A stretch of DNA of 64,000 bases from NCBI RefSeq assembly GCF_021033825.1, contig NZ_JAIFXZ010000016.1:32231-96230 (forward strand), given 5' to 3'. Positions 19,935 to 28,683 of this stretch are shown here, in pieces. A model generated the notes under the pieces. It ran no database searches. It was not told the origin of the DNA and saw nothing but the letters and a program-made list of their open reading frames with translations. A program made the position numbers and the translations under genes. The stretch is from Dietzia aurantiaca (GTDB taxonomy: Bacteria > Actinomycetota > Actinomycetes > Mycobacteriales > Mycobacteriaceae). The stretch's first letter is position 1. Every line of letters begins with the position of its first letter.

Positions 19935-20717
19935 CGAGGCCTGACCCGGGTAGCTGATGTCCGGGCCGGTCCCGGACTCCTGCTCGGACGCCTCCGGCGA
20001 CCCAGCCGTCGGCTCTGCCGACGACGCATCCCGCGACCGGGGCGGGGTATCCACCTGCTCGGGCTGAAGCACTCCACCCGACCGCGAAACGGCCTGGCCG
20101 GGTGTTCCGGAGAGGATGCGCCGCCCGGACAGCGCGCTGCCCAGGGTGAGCTCGTCGGCGAACTCGAGGTCCGCCCCCATCGGTAGGCCGGAGGCCAGGC
20201 GGGACACCACGAGATCGGGGAACGGACGCAGCAGTCGCGCGAGGTACGTGCTGGTCGCCTCGCCAGTGGTGTTGGGGTCTGTGGCGATGATGATCTCGGC
20301 GATCTCGGCACCCTCGAATTCCTGGCCCACGCGGCGCATCAGTCCGGCGATCCGCAGTTCGTTGGGCCCTATGCCGTTGATGGGATCGAGTGCGCCGCCG
20401 AGGACGTGGTACAGACCGTGGAACTCGCGCGTCCGCTCGATGGCCTCGATGTCCTTGGGCTCTTCGACGACGCACACGAGGCTGGGGTCGCGGCGGGGGT
20501 CGGAGCAGATGCGGCAGCGTTCGGCGGCGGCGACGGTACCGCAGATCTCGCAGTAGGTGACGCCCTCCACGACGGCCTGGAGCGCCGAACGGAGGCGCTC
20601 GACCGACTCCGGCTCGGCCTGCAGCAGGTGGAACGCCAGGCGTTGTGCCGACTTCGGACCGATGCCCGGCAGCTTGCCGAACTCGTCGATCAGATTCTGA
20701 ACCGGTCCTTCGTACAT
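19887..20717 (-). CDS. recR: recombination mediator RecR with C-terminal extension
   Basis: 276 aa. The HhH region [24 protein letters not shown], the zinc finger [16 protein letters not shown] (near residues 57-72) and the Toprim domain ([18 protein letters not shown]...[10 protein letters not shown]) are intact. RecR with RecO loads RecA at gaps. Typical RecR ends near [14 protein letters not shown], about 200 residues. Here the frame runs about 70 residues further through a Ser/Glu/Pro-rich, apparently disordered tail that overlaps the convergent amidohydrolase gene. The tail may result from a lost stop codon. The next gene upstream is ybaB, as in mycobacteria. Confidence 0.95.
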   Translation of the reverse strand: MYEGPVQNLIDEFGKLPGIGPKSAQRLAFHLLQAEPESVERLRSALQAVVEGVTYCEICGTVAAAERCRICSDPRRDPSLVCVVEEPKDIEAIERTREFHGLYHVLGGALDPINGIGPNELRIAGLMRRVGQEFEGAEIAEIIIATDPNTTGEATSTYLARLLRPFPDLVVSRLASGLPMGADLEFADELTLGSALSGRRILSGTPGQAVSRSGGVLQPEQVDTPPRSRDASSAEPTAGSPEASEQESGTGPDISYPGQASSEVEQPGGVSVPHRP

Positions 20718-20798
20718 CGCGCTTCCCGTGATCTTGCTGTCCCGGCGGCGAGAACACCGTCGGGTTGCGGGACCCGGAACATTCCGGGCCCCGCAGGC

Positions 20799-21134
20799 TC
20801 ACATTCCGAGGCCGCCCATCATGTCACCGAGGCCGCCGCCGGAGGCCAGCGGGCCGAGGCGGTTCTCGGCGAGCTGCTGGACCTTGACGTGAGCGTCGCC
20901 GAACGCGCCGACGAGGAGGTCCTGCAAGGTGTCTACATCCTCCGGGTCGACGACCTTCGGGTCGATCGCCACGCCGGTGACCTCACCCGTGCCGCGCATG
21001 GAGACGGTGACGAGCCCGCCGCCGGCCTGGCCGTCGACCGTGCTCGCGGCGATCTCCTGCTGCGCCTCGGCGAGCTGGGCCTGCATCTGCTGGGCCTGCT
21101 GGAGGAGTGCGTTCATGTCGGGTCCGGGCTGCAT
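20799..21134 (-). CDS. ybaB: YbaB/EbfC-family nucleoid-associated protein
   Basis: 111 aa. The ATG at 21134 has AAAGGA 7 nt upstream; a longer frame upstream lacks family similarity. The family core is present: an N-terminal helix [25 protein letters not shown] and beta strands [26 protein letters not shown] glycine/methionine-rich tail ([13 protein letters not shown]) follows. It is a dimeric DNA-binding protein that sits between dnaX and recR in most bacteria, as here. Confidence 0.93.
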   Translation of the reverse strand: MQPGPDMNALLQQAQQMQAQLAEAQQEIAASTVDGQAGGGLVTVSMRGTGEVTGVAIDPKVVDPEDVDTLQDLLVGAFGDAHVKVQQLAENRLGPLASGGGLGDMMGGLGM

Positions 21135-21259
21135 CTGGGGGTCCTTTCGGCGGTGTACTGGGCTCTGCCTGTTCCTGCCCGGGGTCGGCCCCGGTCGGTC
21201 GGCACCCAGCGTAACCGTCCGATCGGACACAGTGCCGTGCCCGCGCCGCCGCGGGTGGG

Positions 21260-23908
21260 TCAGCGGTCGATCGGGCGAGCCCCGAGGTGCTCCTTGAGCA
21301 GGGCCAGCGCGATGTCCTCACCGGTGCGGTGGTCGAGATTCTGCGGGCCGCTGCTGCGGGCCTCGTCGACCATCTCATCCTCGGAGATCGGCGCCGCTGG
21401 CGGCGCGTCGGGTTCGCCGGGTTCCGGTTCGGGCTCCTCGGGCGGCGGCGGGATGTCGTCGTACCCGCTCTGTCCGCCACCGGACTGCCCCTCGGTGCGT
21501 CCCTGGAGCCGACGCTCCCAACCCCGGGGTTCGGCCTGCGGGGGCGCTCCGGCAGCCCCGCCGGCCGGGCCTGCGGCGCCTCCCCTGGCCGCCGACTGAT
21601 CGGAGGCGGGGGCTGCGCCACCTGCGGGCATACTGCCGGAGGTGCACTCGATGGTCCACTCGCCGCCCACGACCTCGGTGATCGAGTCGGTGATGGCGGT
21701 GGCGTTGTGCGGCTGCGCCAGTCGCTTGGCCAACGGTGCGTAGTCGTGGACCAGGTGGATCATCCGGCCGTTGACCGCGGCCACGGTCGCACCGGCGAGC
21801 ATGACCTCGACGGTCCTGGTCCGCTTACGCACGGCGTCACGGATGGCGGGCCAGGCACGGCGGATGTCCTCGGCCTCGAGACCCGCACCCGTGCCCGCGT
21901 CGGCAGCAGCGGGAGCAGCGGGAGCAGCGGGAGCCGACTCTGCCGGGGCCGGTTCTGTAGCAGGTGCCGCAGGCGGGGCGGGCTGCGGAGCGGCGCCCGC
22001 CCGAGGTGACTGCTCGGGCATCTCAGGCTGCTGTGGCCGGGCCCGCTGCTCGGCAGGGGACTTCCCCGCCGTGGTCTGCTCGTGCCACGGATCGTCAGTC
22101 GGTGCAGACGGCCGCGCGGCCCCCTGCTCGGCCTGCGAAGTGTCGGACTGCTCCTCAGCCGGCACAACCGCCGGGGGTGCGTCGTGCTGAGTCTGGTGGT
22201 CGGCCTGTTGCTGTGCGACGGATTCGCCGGGAACCACCGGCGCCGCGGGGTTCGGAGCGGCAGCCGGCTCGTCCGCGGGCTCGGGTTCCCGGGGCTCGGC
22301 GTACGGCTGTGGGGGCTCTGCCTGATCGGCTGGAGCCTGCGACTCAGGAACCCGGGGCGCCCGCGCCTGGCCCGGCGCCTGCTCTGCGGCAGGCTCGGAC
22401 TCGGGATTCTGCGTGGCCGGAGCAGGCTCGGGACTCTCCGTGGTCGGAGCGGGCCCGGTCGCCTGGGCGGCCGGAGCGGCGGGCGGCACAGGAGTCGGCG
22501 GAGTGGGAGTGGGCACTGCCGCCGACGGGTTCGCCGCAGCCGCGCCGGCCGCGGCATCGGCGGCCTGCTGCTGCGACCGGCGGACGAACTTCGGCCGGCC
22601 TTCGGCGGGAGCCGCAGCGCCGGAGGACTGCGCCGCGGGCGGGTGACCGGCGGGGGCGGGGGCGGCGTTGTCGTCGTCAGGCCCGCTCCCACCCGGGGCG
22701 GAACCTCCGCCACCACCGGCGCCCGCGGTGGCGGCCGGGGCACCTCCCCCTACGGCGGGCCGCCCGGCCTCGAGCGACTCGACTCGCTGGAGCAGCGCGG
22801 CCACGGAATCATCCGCCGACGGCAGCAAGAGCTTGGCGCAGAGAATCTCGAGCAACAGCCGCGGCGAGGTCGCCCCACGCATCGACGCCATTCCCTCGTG
22901 CACCATGTCTGCGCAGCGGGCGAGCGTGGCGGGCCCGATGTTCTCGGCCTGGCGGCGCATCGTGTCCGCCTGCTCGACGGGCGCGTCGACGAGCCCGCGC
23001 TCGATGGCCTGCGGCACCGACTGCACCATGATCAGATCGCGCAGCCGCTGCAGAAGGTCGGCCGCGAACCGGCGCGGATCGTGTCCGGCCTCGACCACCT
23101 TGTCGACGGTCCGGAACAGTGTGGCCCCGTCCCCGGCCGCCAGCGCGTCCACGGAATCGTCGATCAGCGCGACCTCGGTGGCGCCCAGCAGCGCGACGGC
23201 CCGGGGGTAGGTGATTCCCTCGTCCCCGGCGCCGGCCATCAGCTGGTCCAGCACACTGAGGGTGTCTCGCGGCGACCCGCCACCGGCCCGGATGACCAGC
23301 GGGAACACCGTCGGGTCGACGTTCACGCCCTCCTGCTCGCTGATCCGCTCGACCAGCCCGCGCATCGACGACGGCGTGAGCAGCCGGAACGGGTAGTGGT
23401 GCGTGCGCGAGCGGATGGTCGGCAGGACCTTCTCCGGCTCGGTGGTGGCGAAGATGAAGATGAGGTGCTCCGGCGGCTCCTCCACGATCTTGAGCAACGC
23501 GTTGAAACCCGCGTTGGTGACCATGTGGGCCTCATCGATGATGAGCACCCGGTACCGCGAGGACGCCGGCGCGAAGAACGCGCGTTCACGCAGGTCGCGC
23601 GTGTCGTCCACGCCGCCGTGGCTGGCCGCGTCGAGCTCCGTGACGTCCAGGGTGCCGTTGCCTCCGGGCGCGAGCGCGATGCACGAATCGCACTCACCGC
23701 ACGGGTCGGGCGTGGGCCCCTGGACGCAGTTGAGCGAGCGGGCGAGGATCCGCGCGGACGAGGTCTTGCCGCAGCCGCGCGGCCCGGAGAACAGGTAGGC
23801 GTGGTTGATACGACCGGAGGACAACGCCACCGAGAGCGGATCGGTGACGTGCTCCTGCCCCACTACCTCGGCGAACGAGGCGGGACGATACTTCCGATAG
23901 AGAGCCAC
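21260..23908 (-). CDS. dnaX: DNA polymerase III gamma/tau subunit
   Basis: 882 aa from a GTG at 23908 (first residues VALYRKYRP). It is the clamp-loader ATPase of the replisome. Walker A is GPRGCGKT (42-49), the zinc module is Cys61, 70, 73 and 76, Walker B is LIIDEAH, and the sensor 1 region follows. Residues about 385-680 are a long Pro/Ala/Glu/Gln-rich linker; copy 3 of the dispersed 15-mer encodes DDDNA there (411-415). A conserved C-terminal domain ([27 protein letters not shown]...) binds polymerase subunits in tau proteins. The order dnaX-ybaB-recR is conserved. Confidence 0.96.
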   Translation of the reverse strand: MALYRKYRPASFAEVVGQEHVTDPLSVALSSGRINHAYLFSGPRGCGKTSSARILARSLNCVQGPTPDPCGECDSCIALAPGGNGTLDVTELDAASHGGVDDTRDLRERAFFAPASSRYRVLIIDEAHMVTNAGFNALLKIVEEPPEHLIFIFATTEPEKVLPTIRSRTHHYPFRLLTPSSMRGLVERISEQEGVNVDPTVFPLVIRAGGGSPRDTLSVLDQLMAGAGDEGITYPRAVALLGATEVALIDDSVDALAAGDGATLFRTVDKVVEAGHDPRRFAADLLQRLRDLIMVQSVPQAIERGLVDAPVEQADTMRRQAENIGPATLARCADMVHEGMASMRGATSPRLLLEILCAKLLLPSADDSVAALLQRVESLEAGRPAVGGGAPAATAGAGGGGGSAPGGSGPDDDNAAPAPAGHPPAAQSSGAAAPAEGRPKFVRRSQQQAADAAAGAAAANPSAAVPTPTPPTPVPPAAPAAQATGPAPTTESPEPAPATQNPESEPAAEQAPGQARAPRVPESQAPADQAEPPQPYAEPREPEPADEPAAAPNPAAPVVPGESVAQQQADHQTQHDAPPAVVPAEEQSDTSQAEQGAARPSAPTDDPWHEQTTAGKSPAEQRARPQQPEMPEQSPRAGAAPQPAPPAAPATEPAPAESAPAAPAAPAAADAGTGAGLEAEDIRRAWPAIRDAVRKRTRTVEVMLAGATVAAVNGRMIHLVHDYAPLAKRLAQPHNATAITDSITEVVGGEWTIECTSGSMPAGGAAPASDQSAARGGAAGPAGGAAGAPPQAEPRGWERRLQGRTEGQSGGGQSGYDDIPPPPEEPEPEPGEPDAPPAAPISEDEMVDEARSSGPQNLDHRTGEDIALALLKEHLGARPIDR
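22664..22678 (-). repeat. dispersed 15-mer, copy 3
   Basis: Exact GACGACGACAACGCC in the sense strand of dnaX, in frame as DDDNA (residues 411-415) within the disordered linker, followed by GCCCCC. Confidence 0.9.
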
Positions 23909-24435
23909 GCCTAGAGGGTACCGAGGGGGTCTGACAACCACGATGGGGACGGCGACCGGGCCATGCGGCCAACGTGGCGTGTGGGGAAATGACCGGAGGG
24001 GCCGCGCATGCGCAGCCCCTCCCGACGTCCCTCGCGCGGCGATAGGCCCCCTCAGACCCCGCGGCGCGGTTCCCGAACCGGGTCATCGGCGCCGGCCCCT
24101 CGCAGCCCCTCAGCTGCACTCCGGCACCCGACCCGTGCGGCTCGGACGAGTTTGATACAACCAGACCGCCACGAGGGGTTCAAGGTCTTCACCCTATTGA
24201 CGACTGATCAACAATCGGGCCCCGCGGAGTTATCGCACGTCAAGACCGCAGACACCCGTCAGTCCCGGCACGCTTGATTTTTATAACGTGTCCCAGATCA
24301 CCGCGCTGGAGATGCGCAGGTCACCCCGAGGGGCCCGACCTCTCACGCGAACTGACGCACCGACAACAGTTGACCCCCGGCCCGGTAACGATGCCGGACC
24401 GGTTGTTACACGCGCCGGAGGACGTGGTTGTCGGG
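23909..24435. other. 527-bp intergenic region between dnaX and the aspartate aminotransferase gene
   Basis: I see no convincing gene. The right half (about 24150-24300) is noticeably less GC-rich than its surroundings and contains a TATAAC hexamer at about 24283. GTAAC and GTTAC repeats around 24388-24415 can form a stem with CCGG pairs and might terminate the minus-strand aminotransferase transcript. A small RNA could lie here but nothing identifies one. Confidence 0.45.
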
Positions 24436-25704
24436 TCAGCCAGCAGCGCGGCAGGCGGCGAGCAGCACGCACAACCCCACGACATCCATCGCGGTCTCTA
24501 CCTCCACCAGCGGAGGCAAGGTCGGCGCCAGGCGGATGTGGCGATCATCCGGATCGTTGCCGTACGGGTAGGCCGACCCGGCGGGCGTCAGGGCCACGCC
24601 GAGCTCCTTGGCCAGGCGCACGGTCTCGGTCGCGGTGCCGTCGACCACCTCGAGATCGATGAAATAGCCGCCCTCGGGCATCACCCAGCTCGCGACGCCG
24701 TACTCACCGAGCCGGCGGGTCAGCGCGGCGTCGGCGGCCTCGAACTTCGGCGCGACGCTCTCGCGGTGCCTGAGCATGTGCGAGCGAACCCCGTCGGCGT
24801 CGCCGAAGAACCGGGCGTGCGCCAACTGGTTGACCTTGTTGGGGCCGATGGACCGGATCCCGGTGTGGCCGAGGTACCAGTCGAGGTTCGCCCTGGACGA
24901 GGACAGGAACGACACGCCCGCCCCGGCGAAGGTGATCTTGGAGGTCGAACAGACCTGCAGGAAGCGATTCGGGTACCCGGCCTCGGCGGCGATCGTGTCG
25001 ACGTCCGGCACCTTGGGGAAGTCGTTGGTGAGGGTGTGGACGACGTAGGCGTTGTCCCAGATCACCCGGAAGTCGGGGGCGGCGGTGGCCATACGGGCCA
25101 GACGGGAGACCGTGTGGTCGTCGTAGACCGCGCCCGTGGGGTTGGAGAAGATCGGCACGCACCACATGCCCTTGATCGACGGATCCTCGGCGACGAGCCG
25201 CTCGACCTCGTCCATGTCCGGACCGGTCGGGCCCAGCGTCACCGGCACCATCTCGATGCCCAGCGCCTCGGTGATCCCGAAGTGGCGGTCGTAACCGGGC
25301 ACGGGACACAGCCAGCGCAGCTGCGGCTCGTCCTTCCACGGCCGGAGGGAGTCGGGCGTGCCGAACAGCATCGCGAACGTCAGCAGGTCGTACATGATCG
25401 ACAGGCTCGCGTTGTCCTGCGCGATCACCCGGTCCACAGCCACGCCCAGCAGCTCGGCGAAGATCGACCGCAGTTCGGGCAGACCCGCACCGCCGCCGTA
25501 GTTGCGCACATCGGTCCCACCGGCCATGTGGTCGCCCTCGCCGGGCAGGGAGAGCAGCCGCTCGGACAGATCGAGCTGCTCGGGCGAGGGCTTACCGCGC
25601 GTCAGATCCAGACTCAGCCCTGTCGCCGCCAACGCGTCAAACTCCGAGAACAGTTGCGACTCGAGCTGAGCGAGATCGGCGGTGGAGAGATCGGACAGCG
25701 CCAC
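24436..25704 (-). CDS. aspC: aspartate aminotransferase (class I, Rv3722c type)
   Basis: 422 aa from a GTG at 25704 preceded by GGAGG with 5 nt spacing; a TTG 24 bp upstream is possible. The sequence strongly resembles the M. tuberculosis Rv3722c family: LDLTRGKPSPEQLDLS, NYGGGAGLPELRSIFAELLG, CPVPGYDRHFGITEALGIEMVPV, and the Schiff-base Lys in CSTSKITFAGAGVSF. That family is the main aspartate aminotransferase in mycobacteria, exchanging oxaloacetate/glutamate and aspartate/2-oxoglutarate. Its place next to dnaX is also as in mycobacteria. It would supply the substrate for aspartokinase encoded elsewhere in the window. Confidence 0.9.
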   Translation of the reverse strand: MALSDLSTADLAQLESQLFSEFDALAATGLSLDLTRGKPSPEQLDLSERLLSLPGEGDHMAGGTDVRNYGGGAGLPELRSIFAELLGVAVDRVIAQDNASLSIMYDLLTFAMLFGTPDSLRPWKDEPQLRWLCPVPGYDRHFGITEALGIEMVPVTLGPTGPDMDEVERLVAEDPSIKGMWCVPIFSNPTGAVYDDHTVSRLARMATAAPDFRVIWDNAYVVHTLTNDFPKVPDVDTIAAEAGYPNRFLQVCSTSKITFAGAGVSFLSSSRANLDWYLGHTGIRSIGPNKVNQLAHARFFGDADGVRSHMLRHRESVAPKFEAADAALTRRLGEYGVASWVMPEGGYFIDLEVVDGTATETVRLAKELGVALTPAGSAYPYGNDPDDRHIRLAPTLPPLVEVETAMDVVGLCVLLAACRAAG

Positions 25705-25761
25705 GGTGGCCTCCGTCGGGTTCGGCAACTGGGGTGATGGTGGTGCCCTCTAGATATAAGG

Positions 25762-25847
25762 GGACCCCGCGCACCCGCCAGAGCCCGCTGACCCTTGCTG
25801 CCTTCCGGCCCTGGGGGAGTTCACAGGATGGACGCCGCGCGGGGTCC
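25762..25847 (-). ncRNA. ffs: signal recognition particle RNA (small 4.5S type)
   Basis: On the minus strand the conserved SRP domain IV hairpin appears: AGGGCCGGAAGGCAGCAAGG, followed by GTCAGCGGG. The ends pair as GGACCCCGCGC with GCGCGGGGTCC (25762-25772 and 25837-25847), which fixes the approximate limits. It binds Ffh and directs ribosomes making membrane proteins to the translocon. Exact ends may differ by a few bases. It lies just upstream of the aminotransferase on the same strand. Confidence 0.9.
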
Positions 25848-25954
25848 GTGGACGAGTCTAGCGGTGCGACCCCCGAGCCCGCACATGACCCATCCCGCGA
25901 CGCGCGTCGTCCGCCACCCAGGCGCCGCCCGCGCCACGCCCGCCGTGCCGTGGT

Positions 25955-25984
25955 TTGCCTCCGATCAACCGGGCTGGGTAAAGT
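25955..25984 (+). promoter_or_regulatory. probable tRNA-Ser promoter
   Basis: A -35-like TTGCCT (25955-25960) and a -10-like TAAAGT (25979-25984) are separated by 18 bp. The -10 ends 7 bp before the mature tRNA 5' end. Confidence 0.5.
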
Positions 25985-25991
25985 GCTCCAC

Positions 25992-26079
25992 GGAGGATTC
26001 GCCTAGTGGCCTATGGCGCTCGCCTGGAACGCGGGTTGGGGTTTATAGCCCCTCAGGGGTTCAAATCCCCTATCCTCCG
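25992..26079 (+). tRNA. tRNA-Ser (anticodon GGA)
   Basis: 88 nt. The acceptor stem GGAGGAT pairs with ATCCTCC. The anticodon loop CTGGAAC gives anticodon GGA. A long variable arm of the class II type is present, as is the T-loop GGTTCAAATCC. CCA is not encoded. It reads UCC/UCU serine codons. Confidence 0.95.
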
Positions 26080-26121
26080 CCGCAGACGCGGCCCGGAGCT
26101 CTCGAGCCCGGGCCGCGTCTC

Positions 26122-27492
26122 TCATTTTGGGCCCACCAGCGTGATCGCCCCTGTGCCGCCATCGACGTGGACCACTGCGTCCGCCGCGAGTCGGGCCGTC
26201 GCGGCCTCCACCCCGAGCACCGCCGGGATCCCCACCTCCCGCGCCACGATCGCCGCGTGCGAGAGCACCCCGCCCGTCGCCGTGATGACCGCCGCCGCGA
26301 CGGTGAACAGCGGGGTCCACGCCGGATCGGTCTCACGGCAGACGAGCACGTCCCCCGGCCTCACCCGACGAAAGTCCGCCGGCCCCCGCACGTGACGGAC
26401 ACGTCCGGTGGCCGTCCCCGCCGCGCCGGCGACCCCGCGCAGCACATCGCGCCCCGGGGCCTGCGGCGCAGGAGCCGGCGCCGGCAACTCCGCGGTCACC
26501 GGCCGCGCCTGGAGGACCCGGATCCGGTCGCCTTCGAGCGCCCACTCCACGTCCCTGGGACCACCGAGCACCTGCGAGATCCGGACGCCGAGCCCGTGCA
26601 GCGTCCGCACGTCGTCGTCGCGGAGACACGGCCGGGCCCGGTCCGCCGCGGGCACCGGGGAGGTGACGATCCGCCCGCCGACCCGATCGCCACGTTCAGC
26701 CTTCGCCCCGATCCGACGAGCGAGTACGCCGGTCCCGTCGACGGTCCAGGAGTCCGGGGTCACCCGCCCGGAGACGAGCCCGTCGCCGATCCCCCACGTC
26801 GCCTCGATCACCGTGACCGCACCCGAGCCGCCGGTCGCCTCGGGCCACGTGAACATCACTCCGGACACCTGCGGGTCGACCCACTCCTGTACCAGCACGG
26901 CCATCTCCCCCGCGTCCGCGCCGGCGCCCTCATCGCTGCGGGCGCCCCCGTTGCCGCGGGCCACATGCGCGCGGTAGGCGACGGCCCGCTCGTTCCATGT
27001 CGACGCCCAGCACGCCCGGATCGCGTCGCGCACCCCGACGCGACCCCGCACGGCGAGCGCGCTGTGGTGCTGCCCCGCCGCCGAACGCCGGTCGGTGTCC
27101 TCCGATGACGACGACGAGCGCACCGCCACGCACCCCGAAGTCGATCGCCCGGTGAGACGGTCAAGCGCACGGACGGTGGCGCCGTCGACCGAGGGGGGCA
27201 GTGCGGTGGCGAGGAGCTTCTCGCGGGCCTCCTGCGTCGGCCCGGCGATGCCGAGACCGGCGACCACGTCCCGGAAGACGCACCTGGGGACCACGAATCC
27301 GGGTGGGACGTCGAACCCGGCGCGCAGCAGTTCCGCCAGCGGCGCCGCCTTACCCCCGACCTCCGGGCCGTGCGCCTCGGCGAGGTCGACCAGCCGTTGG
27401 CGCCCCGGGTCCGATCCGCTCCCCTCTGGTCTGCCCCTCCCCGTACCGCACCGTCCCCCTCCGGCGGTCTGGCCTCCCGGCGCAGTGGTCAT
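26122..27492 (-). CDS. short PEP-utilising enzyme (PPDK ATP-binding domain plus phosphohistidine domain)
   Basis: 456 aa from an ATG at 27492 that overlaps the upstream stop (ATGA). The N-terminal part (about 35-340) is a PPDK/PEP-synthase ATP-grasp module: GGKAAPLAELLRAGFDVPPGFVV, VAVRSSSSSEDT, VQEWVDPQVSGVMFT, VEWALEGDRIRVLQARPV. The C-terminal swivelling domain carries the catalytic His in ATGGVLSHAAIVAREVGIPAVLG. The PEP/pyruvate TIM barrel and the rifampin-binding domain of rifampin phosphotransferases are absent. It may therefore phosphorylate an unknown small molecule or work with a partner. It is last in a three-gene overlapping operon with two regulators. Confidence 0.82.
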   Translation of the reverse strand: MTTAPGGQTAGGGRCGTGRGRPEGSGSDPGRQRLVDLAEAHGPEVGGKAAPLAELLRAGFDVPPGFVVPRCVFRDVVAGLGIAGPTQEAREKLLATALPPSVDGATVRALDRLTGRSTSGCVAVRSSSSSEDTDRRSAAGQHHSALAVRGRVGVRDAIRACWASTWNERAVAYRAHVARGNGGARSDEGAGADAGEMAVLVQEWVDPQVSGVMFTWPEATGGSGAVTVIEATWGIGDGLVSGRVTPDSWTVDGTGVLARRIGAKAERGDRVGGRIVTSPVPAADRARPCLRDDDVRTLHGLGVRISQVLGGPRDVEWALEGDRIRVLQARPVTAELPAPAPAPQAPGRDVLRGVAGAAGTATGRVRHVRGPADFRRVRPGDVLVCRETDPAWTPLFTVAAAVITATGGVLSHAAIVAREVGIPAVLGVEAATARLAADAVVHVDGGTGAITLVGPK

Positions 27493-28082
27493 CGACGTTC
27501 CCGGCCCAGTCCGGAGATGAAGTCCTGGTGCAGTTCGGCCCACACGGCGTGGCAGGACGGAATCCCGATCCCGGCGATCCACTCGTCCTCACCTGTCCGG
27601 GCCCTGTCGACTGCGCTCGCGAACTGCCTCGGGTAGCGACCGTATCGCGGCACCGCCCCAACGAGTTGCTCCATAAGTTCGTCGAACTCGAGATATAGGT
27701 CGCCGAGCTCTGAGATCACCCGTTCCCGCGCCTTGCTCCGATCACTGTCCACCCCCGCCAGCTGCCACTCGGTCACCACCCGAACCAACCGGGGGTTGAC
27801 CTGCTCGAACTCCGCGGCGGCCGACTCCACGAGACCTCGGATTCCCGGGCCGGCCATCTCGTCCGCCTGCAGCCGAGCATCGTGCATCCGTCCGCCCTCG
27901 GTAAGGATCCAGCCCCCGGAGCCGGTGAAGTCCATGAACTCCACGTATCCCCGCGACTCCAGTTCGCGCAGGGTTACTTCGACCGCCGGACCCGGCAGCA
28001 TCGCACGTTCGGCAACCCGCTCCGAGTCGGCGAATCCCCCGAGCCTGACCGCGTGCAGGACCGGGAAATCTGCGGCGGTCAT
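27489..28082 (-). CDS. winged-helix-type regulator linked to the PEP-utilising enzyme
   Basis: 197 aa. Residues 1-65 look like a winged helix (FPVLHAVRLGGFADSERVAERAMLPGPAVEVTLRELESRGYVEFMDFTGSGGWILTEGG), the wing ending in the MarR-like GGW.LTE.G pattern. The rest (about 75-190) is alpha-helical with many acidic residues and a DLYLEFDELMEQLVG segment, and may sense a ligand. Both gene junctions overlap by 4 bp (ATGA), so it is co-translated with its neighbours. I do not recognise a characterised homologue; the regulatory role is inferred. Confidence 0.6.
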   Translation of the reverse strand: MTAADFPVLHAVRLGGFADSERVAERAMLPGPAVEVTLRELESRGYVEFMDFTGSGGWILTEGGRMHDARLQADEMAGPGIRGLVESAAAEFEQVNPRLVRVVTEWQLAGVDSDRSKARERVISELGDLYLEFDELMEQLVGAVPRYGRYPRQFASAVDRARTGEDEWIAGIGIPSCHAVWAELHQDFISGLGRERR

Positions 28083-28513
28083 TGGCGGACCGCCTCTTCG
28101 TCGTCGGCCTCGTCACCCCCACCGGCGCCCTCCCTGGCGGCCTCCACGCGCGTCGACACCCGGCGGAAACGCTGCTGTGCCGCCTGCGGCGTGCGCACCC
28201 TCAGCTGGCGGGCGATGTCCGGCCAGGTCAGACCCTCGGCGCGTGCGATGAGGATGAGCGCCGATTCCAGCGCGTCCAGGTCCTCCCGCGCGGTCTCGAC
28301 CAGGGCCAGCGCGGCGCGAACATCGGCGTGCTCGACCCGCCCCACCCCGGCACCCGCCTGGCGCACAGCGAATCTGAGCAGAGTCGCGTCGTCGGGCGGG
28401 GCCCAGCTCGGCTGCCACGGCTGGCGCGCCAGCCGGTCGGCCCCCGCCTCGAGGAGATGTCGTCGTGCCGCGTCGACCTCGGCGGCCTCGCGTGCCTCAC
28501 CAGTGGGTTCCAT
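28079..28513 (-). CDS. small HTH protein, first gene of the PEP-enzyme operon
   Basis: 144 aa from the ATG at 28513 (GGGGAG 10 nt upstream); a GTG at 28522 is too close to that Shine-Dalgarno. The mid region has a helix-turn-helix-like stretch (SALILIARAEGLTWPDIARQLRVRTPQAAQQRFRRV, about residues 85-120), similar to short HTH proteins with the ..W.DIA..L.....A..R pattern. The C-terminus is acidic. A palindromic operator lies 20 bp upstream, so autoregulation is plausible. The function is otherwise unknown. Confidence 0.6.
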   Translation of the reverse strand: MEPTGEAREAAEVDAARRHLLEAGADRLARQPWQPSWAPPDDATLLRFAVRQAGAGVGRVEHADVRAALALVETAREDLDALESALILIARAEGLTWPDIARQLRVRTPQAAQQRFRRVSTRVEAAREGAGGGDEADDEEAVRQ

Positions 28514-28532
28514 GGGCCCCACACTCCCCGAT

Positions 28533-28559
28533 CAACATTGTGTTGTCAACACAATATTG
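28533..28559. promoter_or_regulatory. 27-bp palindromic operator
   Basis: The perfect core ATTGTGTTG-T-CAACACAAT (28537-28555) extends with one mismatched pair to CAAC...ATTG on either side. It is AT-rich against a GC-rich background and immediately upstream of the three-gene PEP-enzyme operon. It is the likely target of one of the two regulators encoded there. A TTGACA hexamer on the minus strand lies inside it, so binding would block the promoter. Confidence 0.7.
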
Positions 28560-28683
28560 ACCCAACCTCGGAGGGCGAGAATGCGAGCCAGCTGACGCGA
28601 GTGCGGCATCACGCGGTGGAGGCGCCAGAGTTGCTACCGCGCACCGGCCGAACTCGCAGCGCCTCAGCCACTCCGGACTCGCT

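Noticed and set aside
22082..23914. Long open frame antisense to dnaX
   Set aside because: High GC at third positions keeps antisense frames open; there is no recognisable protein, and dnaX on the other strand is certain.
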